In this document: positions 55,719 through 64,000 of the stretch, piece after piece | Layout: each line of letters starts with the position of its first letter | Position numbering within the stretch: position 1 is the stretch's first letter | Assembly (NCBI RefSeq): GCF_021726515.1 | Contig: NZ_JAKKCJ010000007.1 | Coordinates: 62,001 to 126,000 of the forward strand | Reading direction: 5' to 3' | Source of the DNA: Vibrio sp. CK2-1 | GTDB lineage: Bacteria; Pseudomonadota; Gammaproteobacteria; Enterobacterales; Vibrionaceae | DNA length: 64,000 nt | Made by a program: the position numbers and the translations under genes | The notes under the pieces: model-generated | Told to the model about the DNA's origin: nothing | Database searches by the model: none | Seen by the model: the letters and a program-made list of their open reading frames with translations, nothing else

Positions 55719-55748
55719 CTTGGTTGGTTATCGTCGTTTAGTGAGCGA

Positions 55749-56744
55749 TTAACCTAAAATATTGCCGACTTCAAACCACTGGCTACGAGCATTCAAAATG
55801 TCTTGTACCGACAATGCTTTTTTACCTGGGATTTGTAGTTGTTCAAGTACTAGGGTGTCTTTACCGGTTGCTACATAGATGCCAGTTTTGTCGGCACGAA
55901 TAATTTGTCCTACCGGATGGTTTGCTTGTTGCGGCTCAACTCGAGATTGCCACACTTTGACGTTATGTTGCTGGTCGTTGTTATCGGCAATACTAAAGAA
56001 GCTCATTGGCCATGGATTAAAGGCACGAACGCTGCGTTCAATATGCTCGGCGTCATCTGCCCAATTTATCTTGGCTTCTTCTTTGCTGAGCTTTTTGGCG
56101 TAATTGGCATAGTCATCATTTTGTTTTTGCGGGAAGGTTTGCCCTTGGCTGATTTCTTCTACGCATTCAATTAAGGCTTTCGGGCCAAGCTGCGCCAGTT
56201 TTTCATACATAGAGGCACTGGTATCGGTGCTTTCAATTGGCATGGTGGCAATTTTCAACATGTCACCGGTATCTAGGCCAATATCCATTTGCATGATGGT
56301 GACACCGGTTTCCGCATCACCAGCCCAAATGGCACGTTGAATCGGTGCTGCGCCACGCCAGCGAGGTAGAATCGAGCCGTGTACGTTAATGCAGCCTAGG
56401 CGCGGAGTATCCAGAACATCTTGTGGTAATAACAAACCATAAGCCACTACGATCATCAGATCGGCATTCAATTCTTTGAGTTGCTGTTTCGCCTCATCAG
56501 ATTTGAAGTTTTCAGGCTGGAATACAGGGATATCGTGCTCTAGTGCTAATTGCTTCACCGGACTCGCGGTGAGTTTTTTTCCACGACCAGCAGGGCGGTC
56601 TGGTTGAGTATAAGCGGCGACGATTTGATATTCAGATGCAGAATTTTGCTGTGCAGAAGCTTTCTGTGTAGAAAGTAACGCCGCCAAGTGACGGGCGGCG
56701 AAATCTGGCGTACCTGCGAAGACAATGCGTAAAGACTGGCTCAA
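55749..56744 (-). CDS. fmt: methionyl-tRNA formyltransferase
   Basis: Formylates initiator Met-tRNA using 10-formyl-THF. It has 331 residues, about 16 more than E. coli. The start [17 protein letters not shown], the formyl-transfer site [17 protein letters not shown] and [14 protein letters not shown] are conserved. The extra length is mainly an insert of about 13 Gln/Ser/Ala-rich residues ([15 protein letters not shown]) after the first helix. It follows def by 26 bases. Confidence 0.97.
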   Translation of the reverse strand: MSQSLRIVFAGTPDFAARHLAALLSTQKASAQQNSASEYQIVAAYTQPDRPAGRGKKLTASPVKQLALEHDIPVFQPENFKSDEAKQQLKELNADLMIVVAYGLLLPQDVLDTPRLGCINVHGSILPRWRGAAPIQRAIWAGDAETGVTIMQMDIGLDTGDMLKIATMPIESTDTSASMYEKLAQLGPKALIECVEEISQGQTFPQKQNDDYANYAKKLSKEEAKINWADDAEHIERSVRAFNPWPMSFFSIADNNDQQHNVKVWQSRVEPQQANHPVGQIIRADKTGIYVATGKDTLVLEQLQIPGKKALSVQDILNARSQWFEVGNILG

Positions 56745-56770
56745 GGTAACCTCATTAATGATTGGGGTGA

Positions 56771-57283
56771 TTATTGTTTCTTCTCATTAAAGCGTTTGAT
56801 TTTTTCAAGCTTATCTTTAATGCGTTTACGCTTTAATGGTGAAAGATAATCAACAAACAATTTACCCATTAAGTGGTCAAGCTCATGTTGCACACAAATG
56901 GCTAATAAATCATCCGCTTCAAATGTGAACTCTTCACCGTCGCGATTTAGTGCTTTTACCGTAACTTCCGCTGCGCGAGGCACTAATGCACGAGCGCCAG
57001 GAACCGAAAGGCAACCTTCTTCAATGCCATCTTCGCCACGTTTTTCGATGATTTCTGGGTTAATCAGCACCATTGGCTGATCACGCTCATCAGAAACATC
57101 AATCACTACGATGCGCTGGTGGACATCAACTTGAGTTGCCGCCAGACCGATACCTTCTTCGTCGTACATGGTTTCAATCATGTCATCAACGATCTTTTGA
57201 ATCTCAGGTGTCACCTTTTCAACCGGTTTTGCTACCGTGCGAAGGCGATCATCTGGGAATGTTAATACTTGTAATACAGACAT
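56771..57283 (-). CDS. def: peptide deformylase
   Basis: Removes the N-formyl group from new proteins. It has 170 residues. All three active-site motifs are present: [18 protein letters not shown] (metal Cys) and [11 protein letters not shown] (two metal His and catalytic Glu). A longer frame to 57373 exists, but [14 protein letters not shown] is the family start. Confidence 0.97.
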   Translation of the reverse strand: MSVLQVLTFPDDRLRTVAKPVEKVTPEIQKIVDDMIETMYDEEGIGLAATQVDVHQRIVVIDVSDERDQPMVLINPEIIEKRGEDGIEEGCLSVPGARALVPRAAEVTVKALNRDGEEFTFEADDLLAICVQHELDHLMGKLFVDYLSPLKRKRIKDKLEKIKRFNEKKQ

Positions 57284-57413
57284 ATACACTCTAAATATTG
57301 AACTGTGCCGAAAACAGCTTAAACCTAATTGCTCCAATTCTAGACATTTTACAAGGCAAATGACAGCATCCAATCACATTAAGCGACAAAATGTCGACCA
57401 AGGAATCCAGGTC

Positions 57414-58565
57414 ATGCCTAAAGTTACACAATTTATAGTGAAGTTATTTGTCTTTTTTGTGGTGAGTTTTTCAGTCGTTGCCGCCACTCAATCTACTCCT
57501 CCGTTAGTCCTAAAAGAGGGCGCGCCAAACACTTATGTGGTGAAAAAGGGCGATACACTGTGGGATATATCCGCGTTATTTCTCGATAGCCCGTGGTTAT
57601 GGCCGCGTTTGTGGCAGGTGAACCCTGACATTGACAACCCGCATTTAATCTACCCCGGCGATAAGCTGACGCTGACTTGGCAAAATGGTCAACCGTTGTT
57701 GAGCTTAAAGCCAATGAAAAAAATTAGTCCGCAGGTGCGCAAGAGCAGCAAACAAGCGATTTCTACCTTATCGGACGGGTTAATATCGCCGTATTTAAAG
57801 TCGGATCAGTTATTGACTGACCAGCAACTTGAAGAGGCACTGCGAGTACTTGGCACCAGTGAAGGACGTAAGTTCTTAAGTCACAATGAGCGCATTTATA
57901 TCGACGGTAAAGTGACTCACCCTGATTGGGCGGTCTATCGTTTAATCGAGCAATATCAACGTAGCGGCGATGATGTGGATGCTACCGCTTATTCATTACG
58001 TTTAGTCGCTAAGGCGCAATTAAAAGAATCCAATGATAAAGCCAGTGCATTACAGGTCGTCAGCCAGCAGCAAGAGATTTTGCAAAACGATATTGTATTG
58101 CCGGTGATTGGCGATGACTTAACTTTATCAACGGTGTTTCAACCTAGTCCTGCTCCGGTTGGCTTAGTGGCCAATATTAAAGGTTCAATGGAAGATCATT
58201 ACTTTATGGCGGCTAATCAGGTGGTGGTGATAGATCGCGGTTCTGATGATGGCTTAACTCAAGGCAGTAGCTTTAATTTGGCTAAACAAGGTGCAGTGGT
58301 TTATGGCAGTAAAGGGGATTACCGCTATGAAAAAGAAGTCGGCGTTAATGGCTTTAGTTCTGCAGATTTACCGCCAGTTTCAATTGGTCAAATGGTGGTG
58401 ATTCGTCCTTATGCTAAATTCAGCTTAGCTTTTATCACTCAGAGTTTAGAGCCGGTTGGTGTCAATTCTCTAGCGGTGTCTCCACTAACCGAGCAACCAG
58501 TGATTGAAGGTGTTGATGCGCAAGCTAATCATGTATCGGTACCGCAGGCGGATAATGCTTCTTAA
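57414..58565 (+). CDS. LysM domain-containing exported protein
   Basis: Exported protein of 383 residues with a signal peptide (about 1-25, KLFVFFVVSFSVVAATQS) and one LysM peptidoglycan-binding domain near 38-88 (TYVVKKGDTLWDISALF, then NPHLIYPGDKL). The remaining 290 residues have no motif I know. It stands divergent to def and before dprA, a position usual for this gene in vibrios and other gammaproteobacteria. AAGGAATCC before the ATG at 57414 decides the start against the longer open frame, which runs into the def promoter. Confidence 0.85.
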   Translation: MPKVTQFIVKLFVFFVVSFSVVAATQSTPPLVLKEGAPNTYVVKKGDTLWDISALFLDSPWLWPRLWQVNPDIDNPHLIYPGDKLTLTWQNGQPLLSLKPMKKISPQVRKSSKQAISTLSDGLISPYLKSDQLLTDQQLEEALRVLGTSEGRKFLSHNERIYIDGKVTHPDWAVYRLIEQYQRSGDDVDATAYSLRLVAKAQLKESNDKASALQVVSQQQEILQNDIVLPVIGDDLTLSTVFQPSPAPVGLVANIKGSMEDHYFMAANQVVVIDRGSDDGLTQGSSFNLAKQGAVVYGSKGDYRYEKEVGVNGFSSADLPPVSIGQMVVIRPYAKFSLAFITQSLEPVGVNSLAVSPLTEQPVIEGVDAQANHVSVPQADNAS

Positions 58566-58615
58566 TGGTGGCGAATCTTTATTATAGAAACGTTTGATTA
58601 TGGAACCGCTTGCAA

Positions 58616-59767
58616 ATGAATGATGCTCAACTGGCGGCTTGGTTAACGCTGAGCTTTACCCCAAAACTGGGTGGAGTGGCGCTGGCTCGCCTGATGAGCG
58701 TCGACTCTCCACAAAACTTGGTTGGTTACTCGACCCAGCAGTGGCAAAAGCTAGGGCTGAAAGCTAACCAGATTGACTATATTCAACACAAAGCCGAGCC
58801 AGAGGTAGAGCGATGCTTACACTGGCTCGCGCAATCTTCACTGCATCATATTCTAACGCCACTCGATGAAAATTATCCTCATCTATTAAGTCAAATGTCC
58901 TCACACCCTCCGGTATTGTTTATCAAAGGTGAGCTAGCGGCGGTTAATTCTGCGCAATTTGCTATGGTCGGCAGCCGTCACGCGAGTTTAGATGGCCTGA
59001 AAGCATCGAAAGAGTTTGCTTATCAGTTGGCTCAAAATGGGCTCACCATTACCAGTGGTTTAGCGTTAGGGGTAGATGGTCATGCCCATGATGGTGCTTT
59101 ATTGGCACAAGGGACGACTGTAGCGGTGTTAGGCTCAGGTGTCGATCAGATCTATCCTTCGCGACATAAAGGCTTAGCAGAACGAATTTTACAGCAAGGT
59201 GGAGCTTTGGTTTCGGAATTGAGGCCGGATGCAAAACCTCGCGCGGAAAACTTTCCTCGTCGCAATCGAATTATTAGTGGTTTATCGCAAGGCGTGCTGG
59301 TCGTAGAAGCGGCAGAGCGTAGTGGTTCGCTGATCACTGCACGTTATGCGTTAGAGCAAAATCGAGATGTGTTTGCTTTGCCGGGTTCGATTTATCAGCC
59401 GGGGTTTGTCGGAACTAACCAGTTATTAAAGCAAGGGGCGATTTTAGCGTTGAGTTCACAAGATATTCTGGATGAATTAAATCCGGCGTTATCTCGGTCT
59501 TCTTATGTATATCAACCAGTACAAACTCAGCTAAACTTAACACAACAGGCAACGCCAGAAATAACAGTTAATCACTCCCAACCATTGCCATTTCCCCAAC
59601 TGTTAGCTAACGTAGGAAATGATCCAACACCAGTTGATATTTTGTCTCAGCGTACCCATATTCCGGTACACGAAGTAATGATGCAAATATTAGAGCTTGA
59701 GTTAGCTGGACATGTTATTTCTGTTCCTGGAGGTTATATTCTTAATAGTGGGAATAAACCAAGATAA
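58616..59767 (+). CDS. dprA: DNA processing protein DprA (Smf)
   Basis: Loads RecA on incoming single-stranded DNA in natural transformation. It has 383 residues: an N-terminal SAM-like helical part, a Rossmann fold with MVGSRHASLDGL, SGLALGVDGHAHDGAL and RNRIISGLSQGVLVVEA, and a C-terminal winged-helix-like domain (DPTPVDILSQRTHIPV). A TTG two codons upstream is a possible alternative start. Confidence 0.95.
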   Translation: MNDAQLAAWLTLSFTPKLGGVALARLMSVDSPQNLVGYSTQQWQKLGLKANQIDYIQHKAEPEVERCLHWLAQSSLHHILTPLDENYPHLLSQMSSHPPVLFIKGELAAVNSAQFAMVGSRHASLDGLKASKEFAYQLAQNGLTITSGLALGVDGHAHDGALLAQGTTVAVLGSGVDQIYPSRHKGLAERILQQGGALVSELRPDAKPRAENFPRRNRIISGLSQGVLVVEAAERSGSLITARYALEQNRDVFALPGSIYQPGFVGTNQLLKQGAILALSSQDILDELNPALSRSSYVYQPVQTQLNLTQQATPEITVNHSQPLPFPQLLANVGNDPTPVDILSQRTHIPVHEVMMQILELELAGHVISVPGGYILNSGNKPR

Positions 59768-59791
59768 AGTGTTGCCGCGGAGGGTAAAGCT

Positions 59792-60262
59792 ATGATGGAC
59801 ATTCTTATGTACCTGTTTGAAACCTATATTCATAGCGATGCAGACCTCATGATTGATCAAGACGAACTTGAAGATGAGTTACTGCGGGCAGGCTTTCACC
59901 AACAAGAAATTTATAAAGCATTAAACTGGCTCGAAGGGTTAGCCGCCTTGCAACAAGGTGAGCGCCTCGATATGGCGACTGGTTCGGCTAGTTCAACGCG
60001 TATTTTTACCCAAGAAGAAATGCTGCGCCTAGATGTGTCTTGTCGTGGTTTTTTATTATTCCTTGAGCAAGTCCAAGTACTAACTACAGAAACTCGCGAA
60101 ATGGTGATTGACCGTGTGATGGGCTTAGAAACCCAAGAGTTTAGTTTGGACGATCTTAAGTGGGTGATCTTGATGGTACTGTTTAATGTACCGGGCAATG
60201 AAAATGCTTACACTCAAATGGAAGAGTTACTCTACTCGACTGAACAAGGTTTAGTGCATTAA
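59792..60262 (+). CDS. smg: Smg family protein (DUF494)
   Basis: Conserved acidic protein of unknown function, 156 residues. [19 protein letters not shown] corresponds to the E. coli Smg start, which supports the first of two adjacent ATGs. It is always found beside dprA; 24 bases separate them. Confidence 0.92.
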   Translation: MMDILMYLFETYIHSDADLMIDQDELEDELLRAGFHQQEIYKALNWLEGLAALQQGERLDMATGSASSTRIFTQEEMLRLDVSCRGFLLFLEQVQVLTTETREMVIDRVMGLETQEFSLDDLKWVILMVLFNVPGNENAYTQMEELLYSTEQGLVH

Positions 60263-60276
60263 TTTGCGTGCTGCTA

Positions 60277-60867
60277 ATGAATAACAAAATCGATCAACAA
60301 TTATTTTCCGCCCATGAACATGCGTTAGAGCATGAGTCTTGCCCTAAGTGTGGTGAAGAACACCAAGGCGAATTGCAATTACGACATGGTAAGCACGGGC
60401 CATTTTTGGGTTGTGTGCGTTATCCTGAGTGTGATTTCATTCGACCGCTTCATCAAAATGATGGCCATATCATAAAAGAATTGGGTGTACCTTGTCCTGA
60501 GTGTGGTGGTAATGAGCTACCGGGAGAGTTGGTGTTAAGGCAAGGGCGCTATGGCATGTTTATTGGTTGTAGTCGCTTTCCTGAGTGTCATCATATTGAA
60601 TCTTCCGCTCCGCAACCTGAACAAGCGGCAGAATTGAACCTAACTTGCCCCGAATGTAAAACGGGTAAATTAGTTGAACGTCAATCTCGCTTTGGGAAGA
60701 GCTTTTATGCTTGTGATGCTTATCCAAAGTGTAAATTCTCAATCAATTCACTACCGCTTGAAGGTGAGTGCCAGCAATGTGGCTTTCCTTTGTTAATTGA
60801 AAAGCGTTTAGCCAGTGGCACTAAAATTCAGTGTGCCGATCGTAAGTGTCAGCATACCCAAAGCTAG
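60277..60867 (+). CDS. yrdD: topoisomerase-like zinc-ribbon protein YrdD
   Basis: DNA-binding zinc protein of 196 residues. It carries repeated zinc ribbons homologous to the C-terminus of topoisomerase I: CPKCGEE...GCVRYPECD, CPECGGN...GCSRFPECH, CPECKTG...CDAYPKCK and a last CQQCGFP...CADRKCQ. It is too short to be a topoisomerase. Three codons upstream there is an in-frame GTG; neither start has a clear ribosome site. In E. coli the same neighbourhood holds dprA-smg-yrdD-tsaC. Confidence 0.9.
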   Translation: MNNKIDQQLFSAHEHALEHESCPKCGEEHQGELQLRHGKHGPFLGCVRYPECDFIRPLHQNDGHIIKELGVPCPECGGNELPGELVLRQGRYGMFIGCSRFPECHHIESSAPQPEQAAELNLTCPECKTGKLVERQSRFGKSFYACDAYPKCKFSINSLPLEGECQQCGFPLLIEKRLASGTKIQCADRKCQHTQS

Positions 60868-60911
60868 ATAGTTAAAGCTCGTTTAGTTTTTATATAACAT
60901 AGCTTTAATAT

Positions 60912-60955
60912 AAAAAGACCCGCATCCGTTCAATGAACTGATGCGGGTCTTTTTT
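60912..60955. terminator. bidirectional terminator between yrdD and purK
   Basis: AAAAAGACCCGCATC/GATGCGGGTCTTTTT, a 15-bp stem with a 13-base loop, lies between convergent genes with T-rich tails in both directions. Confidence 0.92.
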
Positions 60956-60966
60956 GTAGTAGTAAT

Positions 60967-62103
60967 TTACAGCTTAGCAACTCGGTCTTTTAATTCCGGA
61001 AACGCTGCTGGATCTAATACTGAGACCAATTGAGTTAGGGCTTGTTTCATTTGTTGGTGAGAGTCACCACAAACATTAATGTGCCCCATCTTACGGCCTG
61101 GACGCTGTTCTTTTCCATACCAATGAATATGACATTGCGGCATCGAGAGAACAGACTCTGGCAGACTATCTTGCCCTAGAATATTGACCATTGCGGTATG
61201 ACGAGTCGCTTGAGTGCTACCTAGTGGTAAATTGCACACGGCGCGCAAATGGTTCTCAAATTGACAAACTTCAGCCCCTTGTTGCGTCCAGTGACCTGAG
61301 TTATGTACTCGTGGCGCGATTTCGTTGACCAGCAATTTGCCTTGGACATCGAAAAATTCAATCGCCAATACACCCACGTAGTCGAGTTGCTCAGCAATTG
61401 CGGTAAACATTGTCGCGGCTTGAGATTGTAATTCTGGCTCATCAATGGCGACCGATAGACTCAATACACCATTAACGTGAACATTTTCTGCCAGAGGGTA
61501 GATCGCAACTTCCCCATTCGCACGGCGAGCACCGACTAGTGATACTTCTCTATCAAAAGGCACAAACTCTTCAGCGACTACCGCTTGATGTGGGGTTACT
61601 TCGATAGCGGCGGAGACTTTTTTCCAAATTTGATCGACTTGCTTAGCATCGGTTAAGCGCCATTGACCCTTTCCATCGTAGCCACCTAGTGCAGTTTTCA
61701 GCACCATCGGAATGCCGACAAACTCAATCGCCGCATCAAGATCTGCGCGTTTCTCGATTATCGCATATTTGGCATTAGCCGCTTTGGCATTATCAAGTAG
61801 TTGCTTTTCGATACGGCGATCACCACCGGCTTTGATTGCTTGGGTAGTGGGTAGAAACTTGCCACTTTTTTCACAAATATCGAGCACTGAATGCGGGATG
61901 TGTTCAAACTCAGCAGTAATCACATCAGCAGAAGCAATCGCATTATTTATCCCATGACCTATGACATTTTTAGTCAGCGGATGAACAATTTGCTCACTGC
62001 CGACATCAAATGCTGAGATATCGATGTTTAATGGTGCACCTGCTAAAGACATCATTCGTGCCAATTGGCCTGCACCTAGTACTAAAACGTGTTTGTTTGC
62101 CAT
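60967..62103 (-). CDS. purK: N5-carboxyaminoimidazole ribonucleotide synthase PurK
   Basis: ATP-grasp enzyme that carboxylates AIR to N5-CAIR in purine synthesis. It has 378 residues. [15 protein letters not shown] is the N-terminal preATP-grasp motif; [15 protein letters not shown] and [14 protein letters not shown] are ATP-grasp hallmarks. It follows purE by five bases. Confidence 0.97.
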   Translation of the reverse strand: MANKHVLVLGAGQLARMMSLAGAPLNIDISAFDVGSEQIVHPLTKNVIGHGINNAIASADVITAEFEHIPHSVLDICEKSGKFLPTTQAIKAGGDRRIEKQLLDNAKAANAKYAIIEKRADLDAAIEFVGIPMVLKTALGGYDGKGQWRLTDAKQVDQIWKKVSAAIEVTPHQAVVAEEFVPFDREVSLVGARRANGEVAIYPLAENVHVNGVLSLSVAIDEPELQSQAATMFTAIAEQLDYVGVLAIEFFDVQGKLLVNEIAPRVHNSGHWTQQGAEVCQFENHLRAVCNLPLGSTQATRHTAMVNILGQDSLPESVLSMPQCHIHWYGKEQRPGRKMGHINVCGDSHQQMKQALTQLVSVLDPAAFPELKDRVAKL

Positions 62104-62108
62104 GAATA

Positions 62109-62594
62109 TTAATCCTCGGCTGGATTCGGATTTGCCAGTACGGTATCAGTTTGCTCTTTACGGAACGCTTCTACTTGAGCCATTACACTTTCATCGTGAG
62201 TACCGATAATTTGCGCCGCTAGAATACCCGCATTGGCGGCACCCGCTTCACCAATCGCGAGAGTACCTACTGCGATCCCTTTAGGCATTTGGACAATTGA
62301 GTATAGTGAATCAACACCAGATAGCGCACGAGATTGAACTGGCACACCAAGTACAGGAATACTAGTGTAAGCAGCGGTCATTCCTGGGAGGTGAGCCGCG
62401 CCACCTGCGCCAGCAATAATCACTTTAATGCCACGTTCTTTTGCGCTTTCTGCATATTCAGCTAATAGGTGAGGAGTACGGTGAGCAGATACTACTTTGG
62501 TTTCGTACGGTACATTAAAACGGTCCAGCATTTCTGCGGCAAGTTTCATGGTTGGCCAATCAGATTTTGAACCCATAATGATTCCAACAGTCAT
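62109..62594 (-). CDS. purE: N5-CAIR mutase PurE
   Basis: Converts N5-CAIR to CAIR. It has 161 residues. [17 protein letters not shown] and the catalytic [13 protein letters not shown] are characteristic. GGAGTG precedes the ATG. A PurR-like operator overlaps the promoter. Confidence 0.97.
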   Translation of the reverse strand: MTVGIIMGSKSDWPTMKLAAEMLDRFNVPYETKVVSAHRTPHLLAEYAESAKERGIKVIIAGAGGAAHLPGMTAAYTSIPVLGVPVQSRALSGVDSLYSIVQMPKGIAVGTLAIGEAGAANAGILAAQIIGTHDESVMAQVEAFRKEQTDTVLANPNPAED

Positions 62595-62642
62595 CGAACA
62601 CTCCTTAACGACTCAAGCTATAAAATAAAGATAGTTGCCTGC

Positions 62643-62680
62643 ATTATACTGAGAATTACCCATAAGGAAAACGTTTGCGT
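62643..62680 (-). promoter_or_regulatory. purEK promoter with PurR operator
   Basis: On the minus strand ACGCAAACGTTTTCCT (62665-62680) matches 14 of 16 positions of the PurR box ACGCAAACGTTTGCGT. A perfect TATAAT (62643-62648) follows, with TTTTCC as the -35 at 17 bases, so PurR would block the -35 region. Confidence 0.75.
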
Positions 62681-62798
62681 CAGCTTGTTTCTATATTCTG
62701 ATCTGAATAAATGACATTGAGATGAAAAAATTTTAGTCATCGGCAATAAGGTTTTATACACTGGCGCTATTACCGTTTGTACAGGGAAGAAAATCATA

Positions 62799-63356
62799 GT
62801 GAATAATTTTGAATCTGTTGTTGAGGCTTTGCAGCAAGGAGAAGTCATCGCTTACCCAACCGAAGGCGTGTTTGGAGTAGGTTGTGATCCTGATAATGTG
62901 TCTGCCATCGACAAGTTGTTAACGTTAAAGCAACGCCCGATAGATAAAGGATTAATTTTGATTGCGGCTAATTCTCAGCAACTATTGCCTTACATTGATG
63001 ACTCTCAGTTAACGGGTGAACAACTGCAAGCGGTGCAGTCTACTTGGCCCGGCCCTGTGACCTGGGTAATGCCGGTTAAAGCGGGGATTTCATCTCACCT
63101 TACCGGACAATTTGATTCAATTGCGGTTCGGGTGACCGATCATCCTTTAGTACAACAGCTCTGTTTAGCTTTTGGTAAGCCAATTACCTCAACCAGTGCT
63201 AACTTGACTGGATTAGAGCCTTGCCGCACTACGGAAGAGGTTGAGCGCCAACTCGGTGATAAGTTGGTGGCGATTCTACAAGGGCAAGTGGGTGGAAGAA
63301 CTCAGCCAACAGAAATTCGCGATGCCAAAACATCGAATGTATTAAGACAAGGCTAG
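62799..63356 (+). CDS. tsaC: threonylcarbamoyl-AMP synthase TsaC (YrdC)
   Basis: Makes threonylcarbamoyl-adenylate for t6A37 of ANN-decoding tRNAs. It has 185 residues from a GTG start. [39 protein letters not shown] and [11 protein letters not shown] are the family motifs. It is divergent from purE. Confidence 0.95.
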   Translation: MNNFESVVEALQQGEVIAYPTEGVFGVGCDPDNVSAIDKLLTLKQRPIDKGLILIAANSQQLLPYIDDSQLTGEQLQAVQSTWPGPVTWVMPVKAGISSHLTGQFDSIAVRVTDHPLVQQLCLAFGKPITSTSANLTGLEPCRTTEEVERQLGDKLVAILQGQVGGRTQPTEIRDAKTSNVLRQG

Positions 63357-63363
63357 CTTTTAA

Positions 63364-64000
<637 letters not shown>

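Noticed and set aside
62618..62848. 76-codon minus-strand frame upstream of purE
   Set aside because: It covers the purE promoter and PurR box and the tsaC start; codon pattern and composition are those of a regulatory region.

Overview
The window is a stretch of a gammaproteobacterial chromosome carrying the replication origin. Gene content and order point to Vibrionaceae, most likely a Vibrio or close relative: ibpA-gyrB-recF-dnaN-dnaA, rpmH-rnpA-yidD-yidC-mnmE-mioC-oriC-mnmG-rsmG-parA-parB, an F-ATPase operon followed by glmU, and later trkH-trkA-rsmB-fmt-def / lysM-dprA-smg-yrdD / purK-purE / tsaC-hemF. I do not name a species. There is no prophage, IS element, integron, CRISPR array, tRNA or rRNA; this is core genome, so the interest lies mainly in regulatory sequence and in a few lineage-specific gene choices.

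Layout. 1-8 kb: 3' part of avtA, then on the minus strand the small heat-shock gene ibpA with a sigma-32-like promoter and a ROSE-type RNA thermometer, gyrB, recF, dnaN and dnaA. 8-12.4 kb: a polar amino-acid ABC importer (binding protein, permease, ATPase) with an unrelated SbmA/YddA-type ABC exporter between binding protein and permease. 12.4-16.9 kb: rpmH-rnpA-yidD-yidC (ribosome/RNase P/membrane insertion), mnmE and mioC. 16.95-17.44 kb: oriC with three perfect DnaA boxes, many GATC sites and an AT-rich unwinding region beside mnmG. 17.4-21.7 kb: mnmG-rsmG-parA-parB. 21.8-30.3 kb: atpIBEFHAGDC and glmU.

30.4-36.3 kb: accessory metabolism: punC/punR (purine nucleoside uptake and its LysR regulator) and murP-murQ/murR (N-acetylmuramic acid uptake and etherase, with repressor), with an array of palindromic half-sites and a CRP site between murQ and murR. 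36.4-43 kb: the ilvLGMEDA branched-chain amino-acid operon with a leader peptide and attenuator that are too short for ordinary ORF finding. 43-51.3 kb: comM, a YihG-type acyltransferase, dsbA, srkA, ccoG, yihD, an unassigned 41-residue ORF with its own promoter-like and terminator signals, a Spo0M-like gene and a hemolysin-III family gene.

51.4-64 kb: minus-strand def-fmt-rsmB-trkA-trkH, divergent LysM gene-dprA-smg-yrdD, minus-strand purE-purK under a PurR-like operator, then tsaC and the 5' part of hemF, cut by the window end.

Functionally the window couples replication initiation (dnaA, dnaN, oriC, parAB, gyrB), translation and tRNA modification (rpmH, mnmE/mnmG, rsmG, def/fmt, rsmB, tsaC) and energy generation. 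The best leads for a second look are the small transcript at about 49.35-49.59 kb, the ibpA thermometer, the murQ-murR operator array, a near-consensus parS site inside recF, and an F-ATPase whose a and c subunits look enterobacterial rather than like the V. cholerae type.
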